This document shows, piece by piece, positions 1 to 8,596 of a stretch of 64,000 bases of DNA (its first letter is position 1; the number at the start of each line of letters is the position of its first letter). The translations under genes and the position numbers were made by a program. The notes beneath the pieces were generated by a model, which ran no database searches, was not told the origin of the DNA, and saw only the letters and a program-made list of their open reading frames with translations. The DNA is from Fusobacterium sp. IOR10 (GTDB lineage: Bacteria > Fusobacteriota > Fusobacteriia > Fusobacteriales > Fusobacteriaceae). The stretch is from contig NZ_WJWY01000003.1 in the NCBI RefSeq assembly GCF_010367435.1, positions 34,168 through 98,167 on the forward strand, given 5' to 3'.

Positions 1-1670
1 TATATCCTGCAGATGTTGCAATTTATAAGGATACTATAGTTGCAATAGGAAATGTAGATGATTATATTGGAGATGCAACTGAAATTTTAGATGCTTCTGG
101 GAAATATATAACACCAGGGCTTATTGATGGACATATTCACAGTGAGTGTAGTAAATTAAGTATTACTAGTTATGCTAAAGCAGTAGTTCCTTGTGGGACA
201 ACAAGCATGATATCTGGCTTAGATGAATATATTTCAGTTTCAGGTTTAGAGGGATTAAAAGAAATCTTTGAAGAAATTAAACTAAGCCCTTTAAAAGTAT
301 TTTGGGGAGCTCCTCATCAAACTCCTTATACTATTCCACAATCTACTATTTCTTTTAATTTTACTAAGGAAGTTCATGAAAATGTTCAAAAATGGCCTGA
401 ATGTTTTGGAGTTTGGGAAACAGTTAGAGAGTTTATTCAAGAGGAAGACGAAAATACTTTAGGAGCAATAGCTGAGGCATCTAAAAATAGATTACCAGTT
501 TTTGGTTGTGCACCAATGGCTAGGGGAAAAGAATTAAATGGCTATTTATGTAGTGGTGTACGTTTGGATCATGAAAGTTATACCCATGAAGAAGTTGTTG
601 AAAAAATGAGAAATGGAATGCATATGTTAATTAGAGAATCATCTGTAACTCATTTCTTAGAAGAAAATATGAGAGCAGTTACAGAGGTTAATCCATATTT
701 TGCAAGGCGTGTAAGTTTTTGTACTGACGATGTTACAGCTACAGATGTTTTAGAAAAAGGACATTTAGACAATGTTGTTAGATTAGCTATAAAACAAGGT
801 ATAGAACCTATCACAGCAATACAAATGGCAACTATAAATAGTGCAGAGGCTTATAGAATAGATCATTTAATTGGATCAGTTTCTCCTGGAAGAATAGCAG
901 ATATTCTTTTAGTTGATAATTTAGAAGAATTTAAAGTGAACACTGTAATTACAAATGGGAAAATAGTTGCTAAAAATAAAAAACTTACATATGAGTTAAA
1001 AGCTCCAAAAAGAAGTGAATTATTAACAAGTAAATTAAAATGTGATAAGGTTTTACCATCAGATTTTCAATATAAAGTTGAACAAGAAAATGGAAAAGTA
1101 AAGGTGCTTTCTATGAATGTTATAGGTCCATTTGTTAGAAAAAGAAGAGATGCTATATTGGAAGTTGAAAATCATATTGTAAAACCAGATATTGAAAATG
1201 ATGTTTTAATGGTTTCGGTTTTAGAAAGATTTGGGAAAAATGGAAATAAATCTTTAGCTTTTTGTTCAGGATGGAAGTTAAAAAGAGGAGCAATGGCTTC
1301 TTCAGCAGCACCAGATGATAATAATATTGTTGTACTTGGAGCAAGTGCTTCTGATATGGCAGTTGCAGTAAATTATTTAATTGAAAATGGTGGAGGACAA
1401 GTGGTTGTTTGTGATGGAAAAATTATAGAATTTTTACCATTACCAGTTGGAGGAATATGCAGCGATGCAGAACCAGAAGAAATAGCAAGAATAGAAAAAT
1501 TATTATCTAAAGGAGCAAATGAGTTAGGTTGTGATTTACCAGAGCCTCTAATGTATATGTTTTTCTTACCTATAACAGCTATTCCAGACTATGCTATAAC
1601 AGATGTTGGACCAGTTGACTGTATAGAGCTTAAAATATTTAATCCAATTTTAGAAACAAATATAAAATAA
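1..1670 (+). CDS. Adenine deaminase-like amidohydrolase paralogue (5' partial)
   Basis: The reading frame is open from base 3, and the codons before the first ATG (207) encode typical amidohydrolase sequence ending in GLIDGHIHSE, so the gene starts outside the window and 207 is not the start. The family is the adenine deaminase (Ade/YerA-like) branch of the amidohydrolases, which hydrolyse adenine to hypoxanthine and ammonia. HxH, RLDHES and the TDD motif are kept. Compared with the next gene, the ADPHE motif is replaced by SGLDE and the metal-binding HCPG histidine aligns with a cysteine (GCAP). It sits 19 bases upstream of a canonical ade gene, with a permease following. It may act on another purine or have altered metal use; function is inferred from family only. 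Confidence 0.8.
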   Translation, partial: YPADVAIYKDTIVAIGNVDDYIGDATEILDASGKYITPGLIDGHIHSECSKLSITSYAKAVVPCGTTSMISGLDEYISVSGLEGLKEIFEEIKLSPLKVFWGAPHQTPYTIPQSTISFNFTKEVHENVQKWPECFGVWETVREFIQEEDENTLGAIAEASKNRLPVFGCAPMARGKELNGYLCSGVRLDHESYTHEEVVEKMRNGMHMLIRESSVTHFLEENMRAVTEVNPYFARRVSFCTDDVTATDVLEKGHLDNVVRLAIKQGIEPITAIQMATINSAEAYRIDHLIGSVSPGRIADILLVDNLEEFKVNTVITNGKIVAKNKKLTYELKAPKRSELLTSKLKCDKVLPSDFQYKVEQENGKVKVLSMNVIGPFVRKRRDAILEVENHIVKPDIENDVLMVSVLERFGKNGNKSLAFCSGWKLKRGAMASSAAPDDNNIVVLGASASDMAVAVNYLIENGGGQVVVCDGKIIEFLPLPVGGICSDAEPEEIARIEKLLSKGANELGCDLPEPLMYMFFLPITAIPDYAITDVGPVDCIELKIFNPILETNIK

Positions 1671-1689
1671 ATCTTTTAGGAGGGCTAAA

Positions 1690-3420
1690 ATGGAAAAAAA
1701 AGTTTTAAAAAGACTTATTGAAGTTGCTTCAGGAAGAGAGAAGGCAGATTTAGTTATTAAAAATTCCAAAGTAGTGGATGTTTATTCTTCTAAAATTATA
1801 AATGGAGATATTGCCATTTGTGATGGAATTATAGCTGGAATAGGATCCTACGATGGGAAGAAAGTAATAGATGCAAAGGGAAAATATGCTGCACCAGGTT
1901 TTATAGATAGTCATATACATATTGAATCAGCATATGTTTCTCCAGAGGAAATAGGTAAACTATTATTGCCTCATGGGGGAACAACTATAATTGCAGATCC
2001 CCATGAAATTGTTAATGTTTGTGGAATTAAAGGTTTAAACTATATGATGGAAGCTGGAAAAAATACAGTTTTAGATATAAAATATATGATACCATCTTGT
2101 GTTCCTGCAACTCCCTTTGAAGATTCAGGGGCTATTATAGATGCAGAAAAAATAAAGGAACCTATACTAAGGGAAAATGTTTTAGGATTAGGAGAATTTA
2201 TGAATTTTCCAGGGATAATTAATGGAGAAGATTATGATTTAGAAAAAATAATGGTTGCTAAAAATTCAAATAAAATAATTGATGGTCATTGTCCAGGAAT
2301 ATATGGGAAGGATTTAAATGCCTATGTCTCTGTTGGAATTAGAAATGATCATGAATGTTCCACTGTTGAAGAAATGGACGATAGAATTTCTAGAGGAGTT
2401 TATGTATTATTAAGAGAAGGATCAGCCTGTCATAATTTAAGAGATTTAGCAAAGGGTGTAACTAAAAATAATAGTAGACGTTGTCTTTTATGTTCAGACG
2501 ATAGACAGCCAAAAACTATACTAGAGTTAGGACATCTAGATAATCATTTGAGAATTTGTGTTGAAGAGGGAATTGATCCAATAGGAGCAATACAAATGGC
2601 AACAATAAATGCAGCAGAATGTTTTAATTTAAAGGATAGGGGAGCAATTGCTCCTGGGCTTCGTGGAGATATAGTTCTTTTAGATGACTTAACAAATTTT
2701 AAAGTTCAGCAGGTCTTTGTAAAGGGGGAAAAAGTAGCAGAAGCTGGAGAATATCTTCTTGAAACTAAAAAATATGATATAAGTTCAGTTAAGGGAAGTA
2801 TGCATGTGGCTGATTTTTCTTTAGAGAGGTTGCAATTGAAACTAAAGTCAAATAAAGTTAATTTAATTGATATTTTACCAGGTGGAGTTGTAACAAAGAA
2901 AAGTGTTGGGGAAATTAATATAGACAGCAGTGGTGACTTTATATATGATAAAGAAAAGGATATTGCTAAAGTAGCTGTAATAGAAAGACATAATAACACA
3001 GGGAAAATGGCAGTGGCTTTACTTAGAGGATATGGAATAAAAGAAGGAGCAGTTGCTTTGTCCATAGCCCACGATTCTCATAACATAATAGTTGTTGGAG
3101 TCAATAATGAAGATATGACCTTTGCAGTTGAAAAATTGATAGAGCAAGAAGGTGGAATTATTCTTGTTAAAGATAAAAAAATTATAGAATCAATGCCTAT
3201 GCCAATAGCAGGTATTATGAGTGATAAAGATGGAAAATGGGTTGATAAAAAATTAAGAGCCATCCATGAAAAGGCTTATAATGAACTAAGGGTGCATAAA
3301 AATGTGGAGCCTGTTATGACACTATGCTTTATGTCTTTACCTGTAATTCCTGAAATAAAAATTACAGATAGAGGTTTATTTGATGTAACACAATTTAAAT
3401 TTATAGATTTAGAAATTTAA
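1690..3420 (+). CDS. ade: Adenine deaminase
   Basis: The 576-residue protein has all the hallmarks of bacterial adenine deaminase (adenine + water to hypoxanthine + ammonia, purine salvage). These include metal-binding HIH near residues 75-77, ADPHE at 102-106, PSCVPAT near 135-141, HCPG with H200, NDHE with H221, LREGSA near 241, and the catalytic CSDD near 268-271. The length is close to that of E. coli Ade (588). AGGAGG lies just before the ATG. It follows the divergent paralogue by 19 bases and precedes a nucleobase permease by 29 bases, so the three look like one operon for uptake and deamination of purines. Confidence 0.93.
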   Translation: MEKKVLKRLIEVASGREKADLVIKNSKVVDVYSSKIINGDIAICDGIIAGIGSYDGKKVIDAKGKYAAPGFIDSHIHIESAYVSPEEIGKLLLPHGGTTIIADPHEIVNVCGIKGLNYMMEAGKNTVLDIKYMIPSCVPATPFEDSGAIIDAEKIKEPILRENVLGLGEFMNFPGIINGEDYDLEKIMVAKNSNKIIDGHCPGIYGKDLNAYVSVGIRNDHECSTVEEMDDRISRGVYVLLREGSACHNLRDLAKGVTKNNSRRCLLCSDDRQPKTILELGHLDNHLRICVEEGIDPIGAIQMATINAAECFNLKDRGAIAPGLRGDIVLLDDLTNFKVQQVFVKGEKVAEAGEYLLETKKYDISSVKGSMHVADFSLERLQLKLKSNKVNLIDILPGGVVTKKSVGEINIDSSGDFIYDKEKDIAKVAVIERHNNTGKMAVALLRGYGIKEGAVALSIAHDSHNIIVVGVNNEDMTFAVEKLIEQEGGIILVKDKKIIESMPMPIAGIMSDKDGKWVDKKLRAIHEKAYNELRVHKNVEPVMTLCFMSLPVIPEIKITDRGLFDVTQFKFIDLEI

Positions 3421-3449
3421 TATTATATATAGTTAAATAAGGAGAGAAA

Positions 3450-5015
3450 ATGAAATCTAATTCACATATTCCTTTTTTCAAAAAGGGAGATATAGGTGGT
3501 CTTACGTATATAGTTACAAATAATGTTATAAATTATTTAATTGTTATAGCAACACTTTCAGGAGTTTTAGAATGGCCTGATGAAATTGTTTATGGAAAGG
3601 TAATCCCTGGAATGTCAATAGGTTTGGGGTTAAGTTGTTTGTACTATGTATATATGGCAATGAAACTTGCAAAAAAAGAAGGAAGAAATGACATTACAGC
3701 CCTTCCTTCAGGAGTATCAACTCCAGCCATGTTTGTTATATTATATGGGGTAATAATGCCCCTTAACTATAGTTTAAATGATCCTCAACTTACTTGGTCA
3801 GCAGCAGTTGCAGCTTGCTTTATAGGTGGGATGGTTGAATTTTGTGGAGGATTTATAGGTCCTTGGATGAAAAAAAATATTCCCCGTGCAGCTTTACTTG
3901 GAACAGTTGCAGGAATAGGATTTATTTGGATGGCAACTCAAGGATTATTTGATATATTTAGTGATCCTATAATTGGACTACCAATATTTATAATAGCTAT
4001 GATAGGACTGTTCGGAGGATATTTATTTCCTAAAAGAATTCCACCTTTAGTAGTTGCAGTATTAGGTGGGGTAGTTTATGCTTATTGTTTAGGAAGAACA
4101 GAAATAGATTTTACAGGAATAGGTTTTTATTTTCCAAACCCAATTAATACAATACAAAACCTTATAAATGGTTTTGCTGTTGTAGCTCCATATTTAACAA
4201 TAATTATTCCAATAGAAATTTATAATTTTGTAGAAACAATGGATAATGTTGAAGCTGCAAATGCAGCAGGGGATAATTACAGTGTAAGGGAAGCACAATT
4301 TGCAGATGGTGTTTGTACAATGATTTCAGCTATATTTGGAGGAGTAGTTCCAAATACAGTGTGGTTAGGGCATGCAGGATTAAAAAAGGCAGATGCAGGA
4401 ATAGGATATTCAGTTGTTTCAGGAATAATATTAGCTAGTTCAGGAATATTTGGATTGTTTACATTTTTAAGTAAAATGGTTCCCCCAGCAATTTGTGGGA
4501 TAACATATTTATGGTGTGCAGTTATAATGGTAGCTCAAGCATTTAGAGTTTGTAAAAGAAAACAATTTGCAGCAGTTGTAGTTTCAATGATTCCACCAGT
4601 TGCAGATTTCTTATTTACTCAAGTATCAGGTGCAATGGGAGTTTCTAATATTTGGACAGAGGTAACAGCTTCTGGAGTAAATGGTTATACACCTGAAGTT
4701 TCTAAGATGCTTATAGATTCTGGTGTTATGTGGCATGGAATACCTGAAGTTAAGGCAGGTGCAATTATAATAGGAATAATAGTAGGAACTTTAACTTCTT
4801 GTATAATAGACAGAAATTTAAATAAAGCTTCTATAACAATGTTTTTTGCAGCAGGATTATCAATTTTTGGATTTATTCATAGTTCAGCATTGGGATTCTA
4901 TCCAAATTCACAATTTTTTAAAGCCTATGTAATATCTGCAGTATTATTATATGTTTTACATTTAGGAAGTAAAACTTCATGGTTACAAGAACAAGAAGAT
5001 TTTGATTATGTATAA
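3450..5015 (+). CDS. NCS2-type nucleobase (purine) permease
   Basis: This 521-residue polytopic membrane protein has about 12-14 hydrophobic segments and the Gly/Pro-rich texture of xanthine/uracil/adenine permeases. Motifs include the PSGVSTPAMF segment near residue 85, the ETMDNVEAANAAGDNY segment near 262, and the following GGVVPNTVWLGHAG loop. The ETxDxxEAA region corresponds to the substrate-binding helix of the NCS2 group. It is preceded by AAGGAGAG and lies directly after the two deaminase genes, so import of adenine or a related base is the natural role. The exact substrate cannot be read from sequence. A strong hairpin terminator follows the stop codon. Confidence 0.82.
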   Translation: MKSNSHIPFFKKGDIGGLTYIVTNNVINYLIVIATLSGVLEWPDEIVYGKVIPGMSIGLGLSCLYYVYMAMKLAKKEGRNDITALPSGVSTPAMFVILYGVIMPLNYSLNDPQLTWSAAVAACFIGGMVEFCGGFIGPWMKKNIPRAALLGTVAGIGFIWMATQGLFDIFSDPIIGLPIFIIAMIGLFGGYLFPKRIPPLVVAVLGGVVYAYCLGRTEIDFTGIGFYFPNPINTIQNLINGFAVVAPYLTIIIPIEIYNFVETMDNVEAANAAGDNYSVREAQFADGVCTMISAIFGGVVPNTVWLGHAGLKKADAGIGYSVVSGIILASSGIFGLFTFLSKMVPPAICGITYLWCAVIMVAQAFRVCKRKQFAAVVVSMIPPVADFLFTQVSGAMGVSNIWTEVTASGVNGYTPEVSKMLIDSGVMWHGIPEVKAGAIIIGIIVGTLTSCIIDRNLNKASITMFFAAGLSIFGFIHSSALGFYPNSQFFKAYVISAVLLYVLHLGSKTSWLQEQEDFDYV

Positions 5016-5018
5016 AAA

Positions 5019-5055
5019 AATAGTCTGGACTTTTAAAGTCCAGACTATTTTATTT
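5019..5055. terminator. Bidirectional rho-independent terminator
   Basis: A 15-base perfect inverted repeat (5019-5033 with 5035-5049, arm AATAGTCTGGACTTT) is followed by TTTATTT on the plus strand and preceded by an A-run that gives U-residues on the minus strand. It separates the plus-strand purine operon from the convergent activator gene and overlaps the end of the latter by a few bases. Confidence 0.88.
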
Positions 5056-7068
5056 CATTTTATTTAATCCTTTTTCAGTTAGGCGAGATCCTCCCCTTCC
5101 CTTTAAAGGAATAATATATCCTTCTTCTTTTAATTCATTAAAGAGTGTTCTAATTTTAGCATCAGTTATGAATATATTAATTTTTTTCAATTCATTCATT
5201 AGAATTTTTCTTCCACACCCCTTTCCTAAAAGATGGAAATTATACATAATATTTAAGATTTGATTTTTTAAAGATTTAGTGTTTTCAATTATATTTTTAT
5301 TTAAATTAATATGAGAACATTCTAAAATATATGCAGGAAGAGATTGAGGTTCAATTATTTTTTCATCTAAGCAGAAAAAATACTCCATACAATTTTTCAA
5401 TTCCCTTATATTTCCTGGCCAATCATAATTTATTAAAATATCCTTAGTTTTATTTGTAAAAGCAAAATTGATATTAGCTTCCTTTTTTAAAGAATCTATA
5501 ATTAATCTAATGTCTTGTTTTCTCTCTCTAAGGGGAGGAATAGTTAAAGGCAGAGTATTTAACCTATAATATAAATCCTTTCTGAATTTTTTTTCTTGAA
5601 CAAGAATTGATAAATTTTCATTGGTTACAGCAATTATTCTAACATCTATTTTTATAATGCTATCTCCTCCAACTTTTATAATTTCTTTTTCTTGAATAAC
5701 ACGTAATAATTTAAATTGTAAATTTTCACTCATTCCTTCGATTTCGTCTAGAAAAAGAGTCCCATTATTTGCTATTTCAAAAAGACCAATTTTCCCTCCC
5801 TTTTTAGCCCCAGTAAAAGCTCCTTCTTCATATCCAAAAAGTTCACTCTCTAATAAGGTATCAGTAATAGCTCCACAGTTTATAGCTACAAAGGGTTGGT
5901 TTCTTCTATTGGAATGATTATGAATTGAATGAGCAAATAATTCTTTTCCAGTACCACTTTCCCCTGTAATAAGTATAGTTGCATTTGTATTGGCCATTTT
6001 CATTGCCATATTTTTTGTTTTTATAATGGATTTTGAAGTGGTGATAATATCGTCAAAGGTATATTTTGCTTTATGCCCTTTTTTTATAATTTCGTTTCTT
6101 AATTTATTTTGTAAAGTTTGTTTTTCTTTTTCTTTACTTATAATAAAAAAATTAGAGAAATGTTTTTTATATCTATTTATAGGTGTTATGGACACATTAA
6201 ATTTTTCGCTATTTTTATTTGTAAAGGGAATATTGTAGGATAGCAAATTATTGCAATTAATATTCTGTGGAATATCTATTATGTTATTAATATTATTATG
6301 AAGAAGAGAATAGTTAGATTTCTCTAAAAATTCAGCAGCTTTATTATTAAAATTTAAAATTTTATAATTTTTATCAGTTACAATAATTCCTATATGAATA
6401 GCTTGCAAAAGAAGATTAAATTCTTCCTTTAGAACAGCTGTTTTAGCAATTAAGCTTTCAATTCCAGTGTTGTTATCAGAGATATTTTCAAAATAATTTA
6501 TAAATCTGTTGGTTTCTAAAAGATATTCACAGTCAGATGCAGAAGCTATTTCAAGAATAGTATTTATGTCTAAAATTCTGTTTTCAATATCAAGAACATT
6601 GGTTATATTTTTAGGAACAATTTCCTTCTCTCCAGGGGTAATAGCAAGTGAAACAAAAGAGTAATCATCTTTACACTTTGGATAAAAAGGAAAAAATTCA
6701 ATATTATTTATTCCTCTAGAATATAATAAAGTAATAGTTTCATTTGCCATTTTAGAAGTTGAATTTACAAGTAAAGCTTTAGTTCTATCTGGATATTTTT
6801 TTAACATGTTTATAGTTTTATTTGTTAGGGTAACTCCTCCGATAATTAGTGGTTTATCCTCATCAATATATTTTAAAACAGTTTTGTATGAATCAAAGGT
6901 TACAGTTGTGACTAAAAATATATCTTCATCCTTTTTAGAAAAAGCTGATTTATCTTCAAAAGAATAGGAGTTAACATTGATAGAATCTCCAAAAAGATAA
7001 TTGATTTGTTCTTTATAAAACAACGAAACTTTCTTTCCAGCAGCAATAATAGCTAAATTAATAGAAAT
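5050..7068 (-). CDS. Sigma-54-dependent enhancer-binding activator with PrpR_N-like sensor and PAS domain
   Basis: The domain order (numbered from an ATT start at 7068, 672 residues) is a PrpR_N-like ligand domain at 1-190, a PAS-like domain at about 215-310, and an AAA+ sigma-54 interaction domain at about 335-560. The AAA+ domain has GESGTGKE near 369, the sigma-54 contact loop GAFTGA near 416, and the Walker B LFLDE near 439. The C-terminal winged-helix-like segment replaces the usual FIS-type helix. The only strong ribosome site (AAGGAGGTGA, 7084-7075) is followed by a TGA stop and then ATT at 7068. The frame from there reads INLAIIAAGKKVSLF, a typical PrpR_N start. The first conventional start, TTG at 7023, has no ribosome site and would cut off that strand. 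It is divergent from, and probably activates, the malY-nhaC unit. Confidence 0.85.
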   Translation of the reverse strand: MSINLAIIAAGKKVSLFYKEQINYLFGDSINVNSYSFEDKSAFSKKDEDIFLVTTVTFDSYKTVLKYIDEDKPLIIGGVTLTNKTINMLKKYPDRTKALLVNSTSKMANETITLLYSRGINNIEFFPFYPKCKDDYSFVSLAITPGEKEIVPKNITNVLDIENRILDINTILEIASASDCEYLLETNRFINYFENISDNNTGIESLIAKTAVLKEEFNLLLQAIHIGIIVTDKNYKILNFNNKAAEFLEKSNYSLLHNNINNIIDIPQNINCNNLLSYNIPFTNKNSEKFNVSITPINRYKKHFSNFFIISKEKEKQTLQNKLRNEIIKKGHKAKYTFDDIITTSKSIIKTKNMAMKMANTNATILITGESGTGKELFAHSIHNHSNRRNQPFVAINCGAITDTLLESELFGYEEGAFTGAKKGGKIGLFEIANNGTLFLDEIEGMSENLQFKLLRVIQEKEIIKVGGDSIIKIDVRIIAVTNENLSILVQEKKFRKDLYYRLNTLPLTIPPLRERKQDIRLIIDSLKKEANINFAFTNKTKDILINYDWPGNIRELKNCMEYFFCLDEKIIEPQSLPAYILECSHINLNKNIIENTKSLKNQILNIMYNFHLLGKGCGRKILMNELKKINIFITDAKIRTLFNELKEEGYIIPLKGRGGSRLTEKGLNKMK

Positions 7069-7141
7069 AAATCTTCACCTCCTTAGGTTTATATATAAGT
7101 TATATCAGTAATAAATTAAAATATCAAGAGCTAAATAAAAA

Positions 7142-7197
7142 AAATAGGTTTAAATAGGTTAAATAATTAGTTAAACCTATTTAAAATGGGTTTAACC
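7142..7197. promoter_or_regulatory. Inverted/direct repeat array, likely upstream activating sequence
   Basis: Two direct copies of AAATAGGTT (7142-7150 and 7152-7160) are followed by the inverted form TTAAACCTATTT (7171-7182) and by a related palindrome GGGTTTAACC (7188-7197). The array lies about 70-120 bases upstream of the sigma-54 promoter, the usual position for enhancer-binding protein sites, and next to the activator gene. Binding by that activator is an inference. Confidence 0.65.
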
Positions 7198-7262
7198 TTT
7201 TAAAGGGCTCTATAAAAACAAACAAATTTTCTTTAAAATCTTACTAGAAAAGCAGTTGAAAA

Positions 7263-7281
7263 TTGGCATGAAAAATGCTAT
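7263..7281 (+). promoter_or_regulatory. Sigma-54 (-24/-12) promoter
   Basis: TTGGCATGAAAAATGCTAT matches the sigma-54 consensus (TGGCAC-N5-TTGC). GG at 7265-7266 and GC at 7277-7278 are exactly 10 bases apart. It lies 65 bases before the start codon of the C-S lyase gene, and an activator carrying the GAFTGA loop is encoded divergently next door. No better sigma-70 promoter is seen here. Confidence 0.85.
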
Positions 7282-7345
7282 AGTATAGCATTAAAGAATA
7301 AAAAGTAATATTTTATTTATAAAAATACAAAAGGAGATGACTTTA

Positions 7346-8536
7346 ATGAAATATTGTTTTAATGAAAAAATAGACAGAAGTAATAATCATTCAGCCAAAT
7401 GGGAGGAAATGGGAAATAAGTTTATATCTAATGATTTATGGCCAATGTGGATTGCAGATATGGATTTAAAAACACCACCAGAAATTATAGAAGCAATGAG
7501 AGAAAAAGTAGAACAAGGAATATTTGGGTATGTTTATAGACCAGATTCTTACTATAAAGCAGCAACAGATTGGTTAGAAAAAAGGTTTCAATATAAAATA
7601 GATGCAAATACTTTAATCAATAGTCCAGGAGTTGTTCCTACTTTATCTATTCTAGTAAGATTAATGACAAAAGCTGATGAAAAAGTTTTAATTCAATCTC
7701 CAGTTTACTATCCCTTTGCCAGTGTAGTAAAGGATAATGGAAGAGAATTAGTAAAAAATGATTTACTTAGAGATGAAAAAGGATATTATACTATAGATTT
7801 TAAAGATCTAGAAGAAAAATTAGCAGATGAAAAGGTTACATTATTTATATTATGTTCTCCACATAATCCAGTTGGAAGAGTTTGGAAGAAAGAGGAGTTA
7901 GAGGAAATTTCAAGACTTTGTTTGAAATATAATGTAAGACTTATTGCAGATGAAATATGGAGAGATATAATCATGCCAGGAAATAAACATATTCCAATAG
8001 CATCATTAAACAAAGAAACAGAATTAAATACAATAACTTGTTTTTCACCAACAAAAACATTTAATATAGCTGGACTTCAAGCTTCTTTTGTAACTTTCCC
8101 TGTAAAAGAGGAATGGGAACAATTTGATAGAGAACTTGGGATTTTAGATGTTAAAAGAAATAGTCCATTTAGCTTAGTTGCCTTTGAAACAGGATACACA
8201 AAGGGTGAAGAATGGTTAGAAGAGTTAATAGAACATTTAAGTGGAAATATGGATTATGTTATAGACTTTATAGAAAAAAAATTGCCAGAATTAAAAGTTC
8301 AAAAACCAGAGGGAACTTATTTAATGTGGATAGACTTTGCTGGTCTAGGAATGACAAAGGAAGAATTGTCTAACTTTATGCAAGTGGAAGCTAAAATTGC
8401 ATTAGATGATGGATGTTGGTTTGGAGACAATGGTTGTGGATATGAAAGAATGAATGTTGCTTGCCCTAGATATATGGTTGAAGAGGGAATGAATAGAATA
8501 GAAAAAGCAGTAAAAAAATGGAGAAAAACAAAATAA
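7346..8536 (+). CDS. PLP-dependent C-S lyase / aminotransferase, MalY-PatB family
   Basis: This 396-residue fold-type I PLP enzyme resembles the MalY/PatB cystathionine beta-lyase group, which cleaves cystathionine or cysteine S-conjugates to a thiol, pyruvate and ammonia. The sequence shows PMWIADMD near the N-terminus, the SPHNPVGR loop, the ADEIW motif, and the PLP lysine in SPTKTFNIAG. The start is taken at 7346 because AAGGAG (7331-7336) overlaps the alternative ATG at 7337 and is correctly spaced from 7346. It is first after a sigma-54 promoter and is followed by an NhaC-family transporter, suggesting import and breakdown of a sulfur amino acid. Substrate is unproven, and plain aminotransferase activity is possible. 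Confidence 0.85.
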   Translation: MKYCFNEKIDRSNNHSAKWEEMGNKFISNDLWPMWIADMDLKTPPEIIEAMREKVEQGIFGYVYRPDSYYKAATDWLEKRFQYKIDANTLINSPGVVPTLSILVRLMTKADEKVLIQSPVYYPFASVVKDNGRELVKNDLLRDEKGYYTIDFKDLEEKLADEKVTLFILCSPHNPVGRVWKKEELEEISRLCLKYNVRLIADEIWRDIIMPGNKHIPIASLNKETELNTITCFSPTKTFNIAGLQASFVTFPVKEEWEQFDRELGILDVKRNSPFSLVAFETGYTKGEEWLEELIEHLSGNMDYVIDFIEKKLPELKVQKPEGTYLMWIDFAGLGMTKEELSNFMQVEAKIALDDGCWFGDNGCGYERMNVACPRYMVEEGMNRIEKAVKKWRKTK

Positions 8537-8596
8537 AAGTTGCAAGCAATTAATAAATAGTGGAAACTTGATAAAATTAAAATAAGGGGGAATATT

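Noticed and set aside
207..1670. Start of the first adenine-deaminase-like gene at ATG 207
   Set aside because: The same frame is open to the window edge and encodes the conserved HIH-containing N-terminal part, so the gene is cut by the window and not started at 207.
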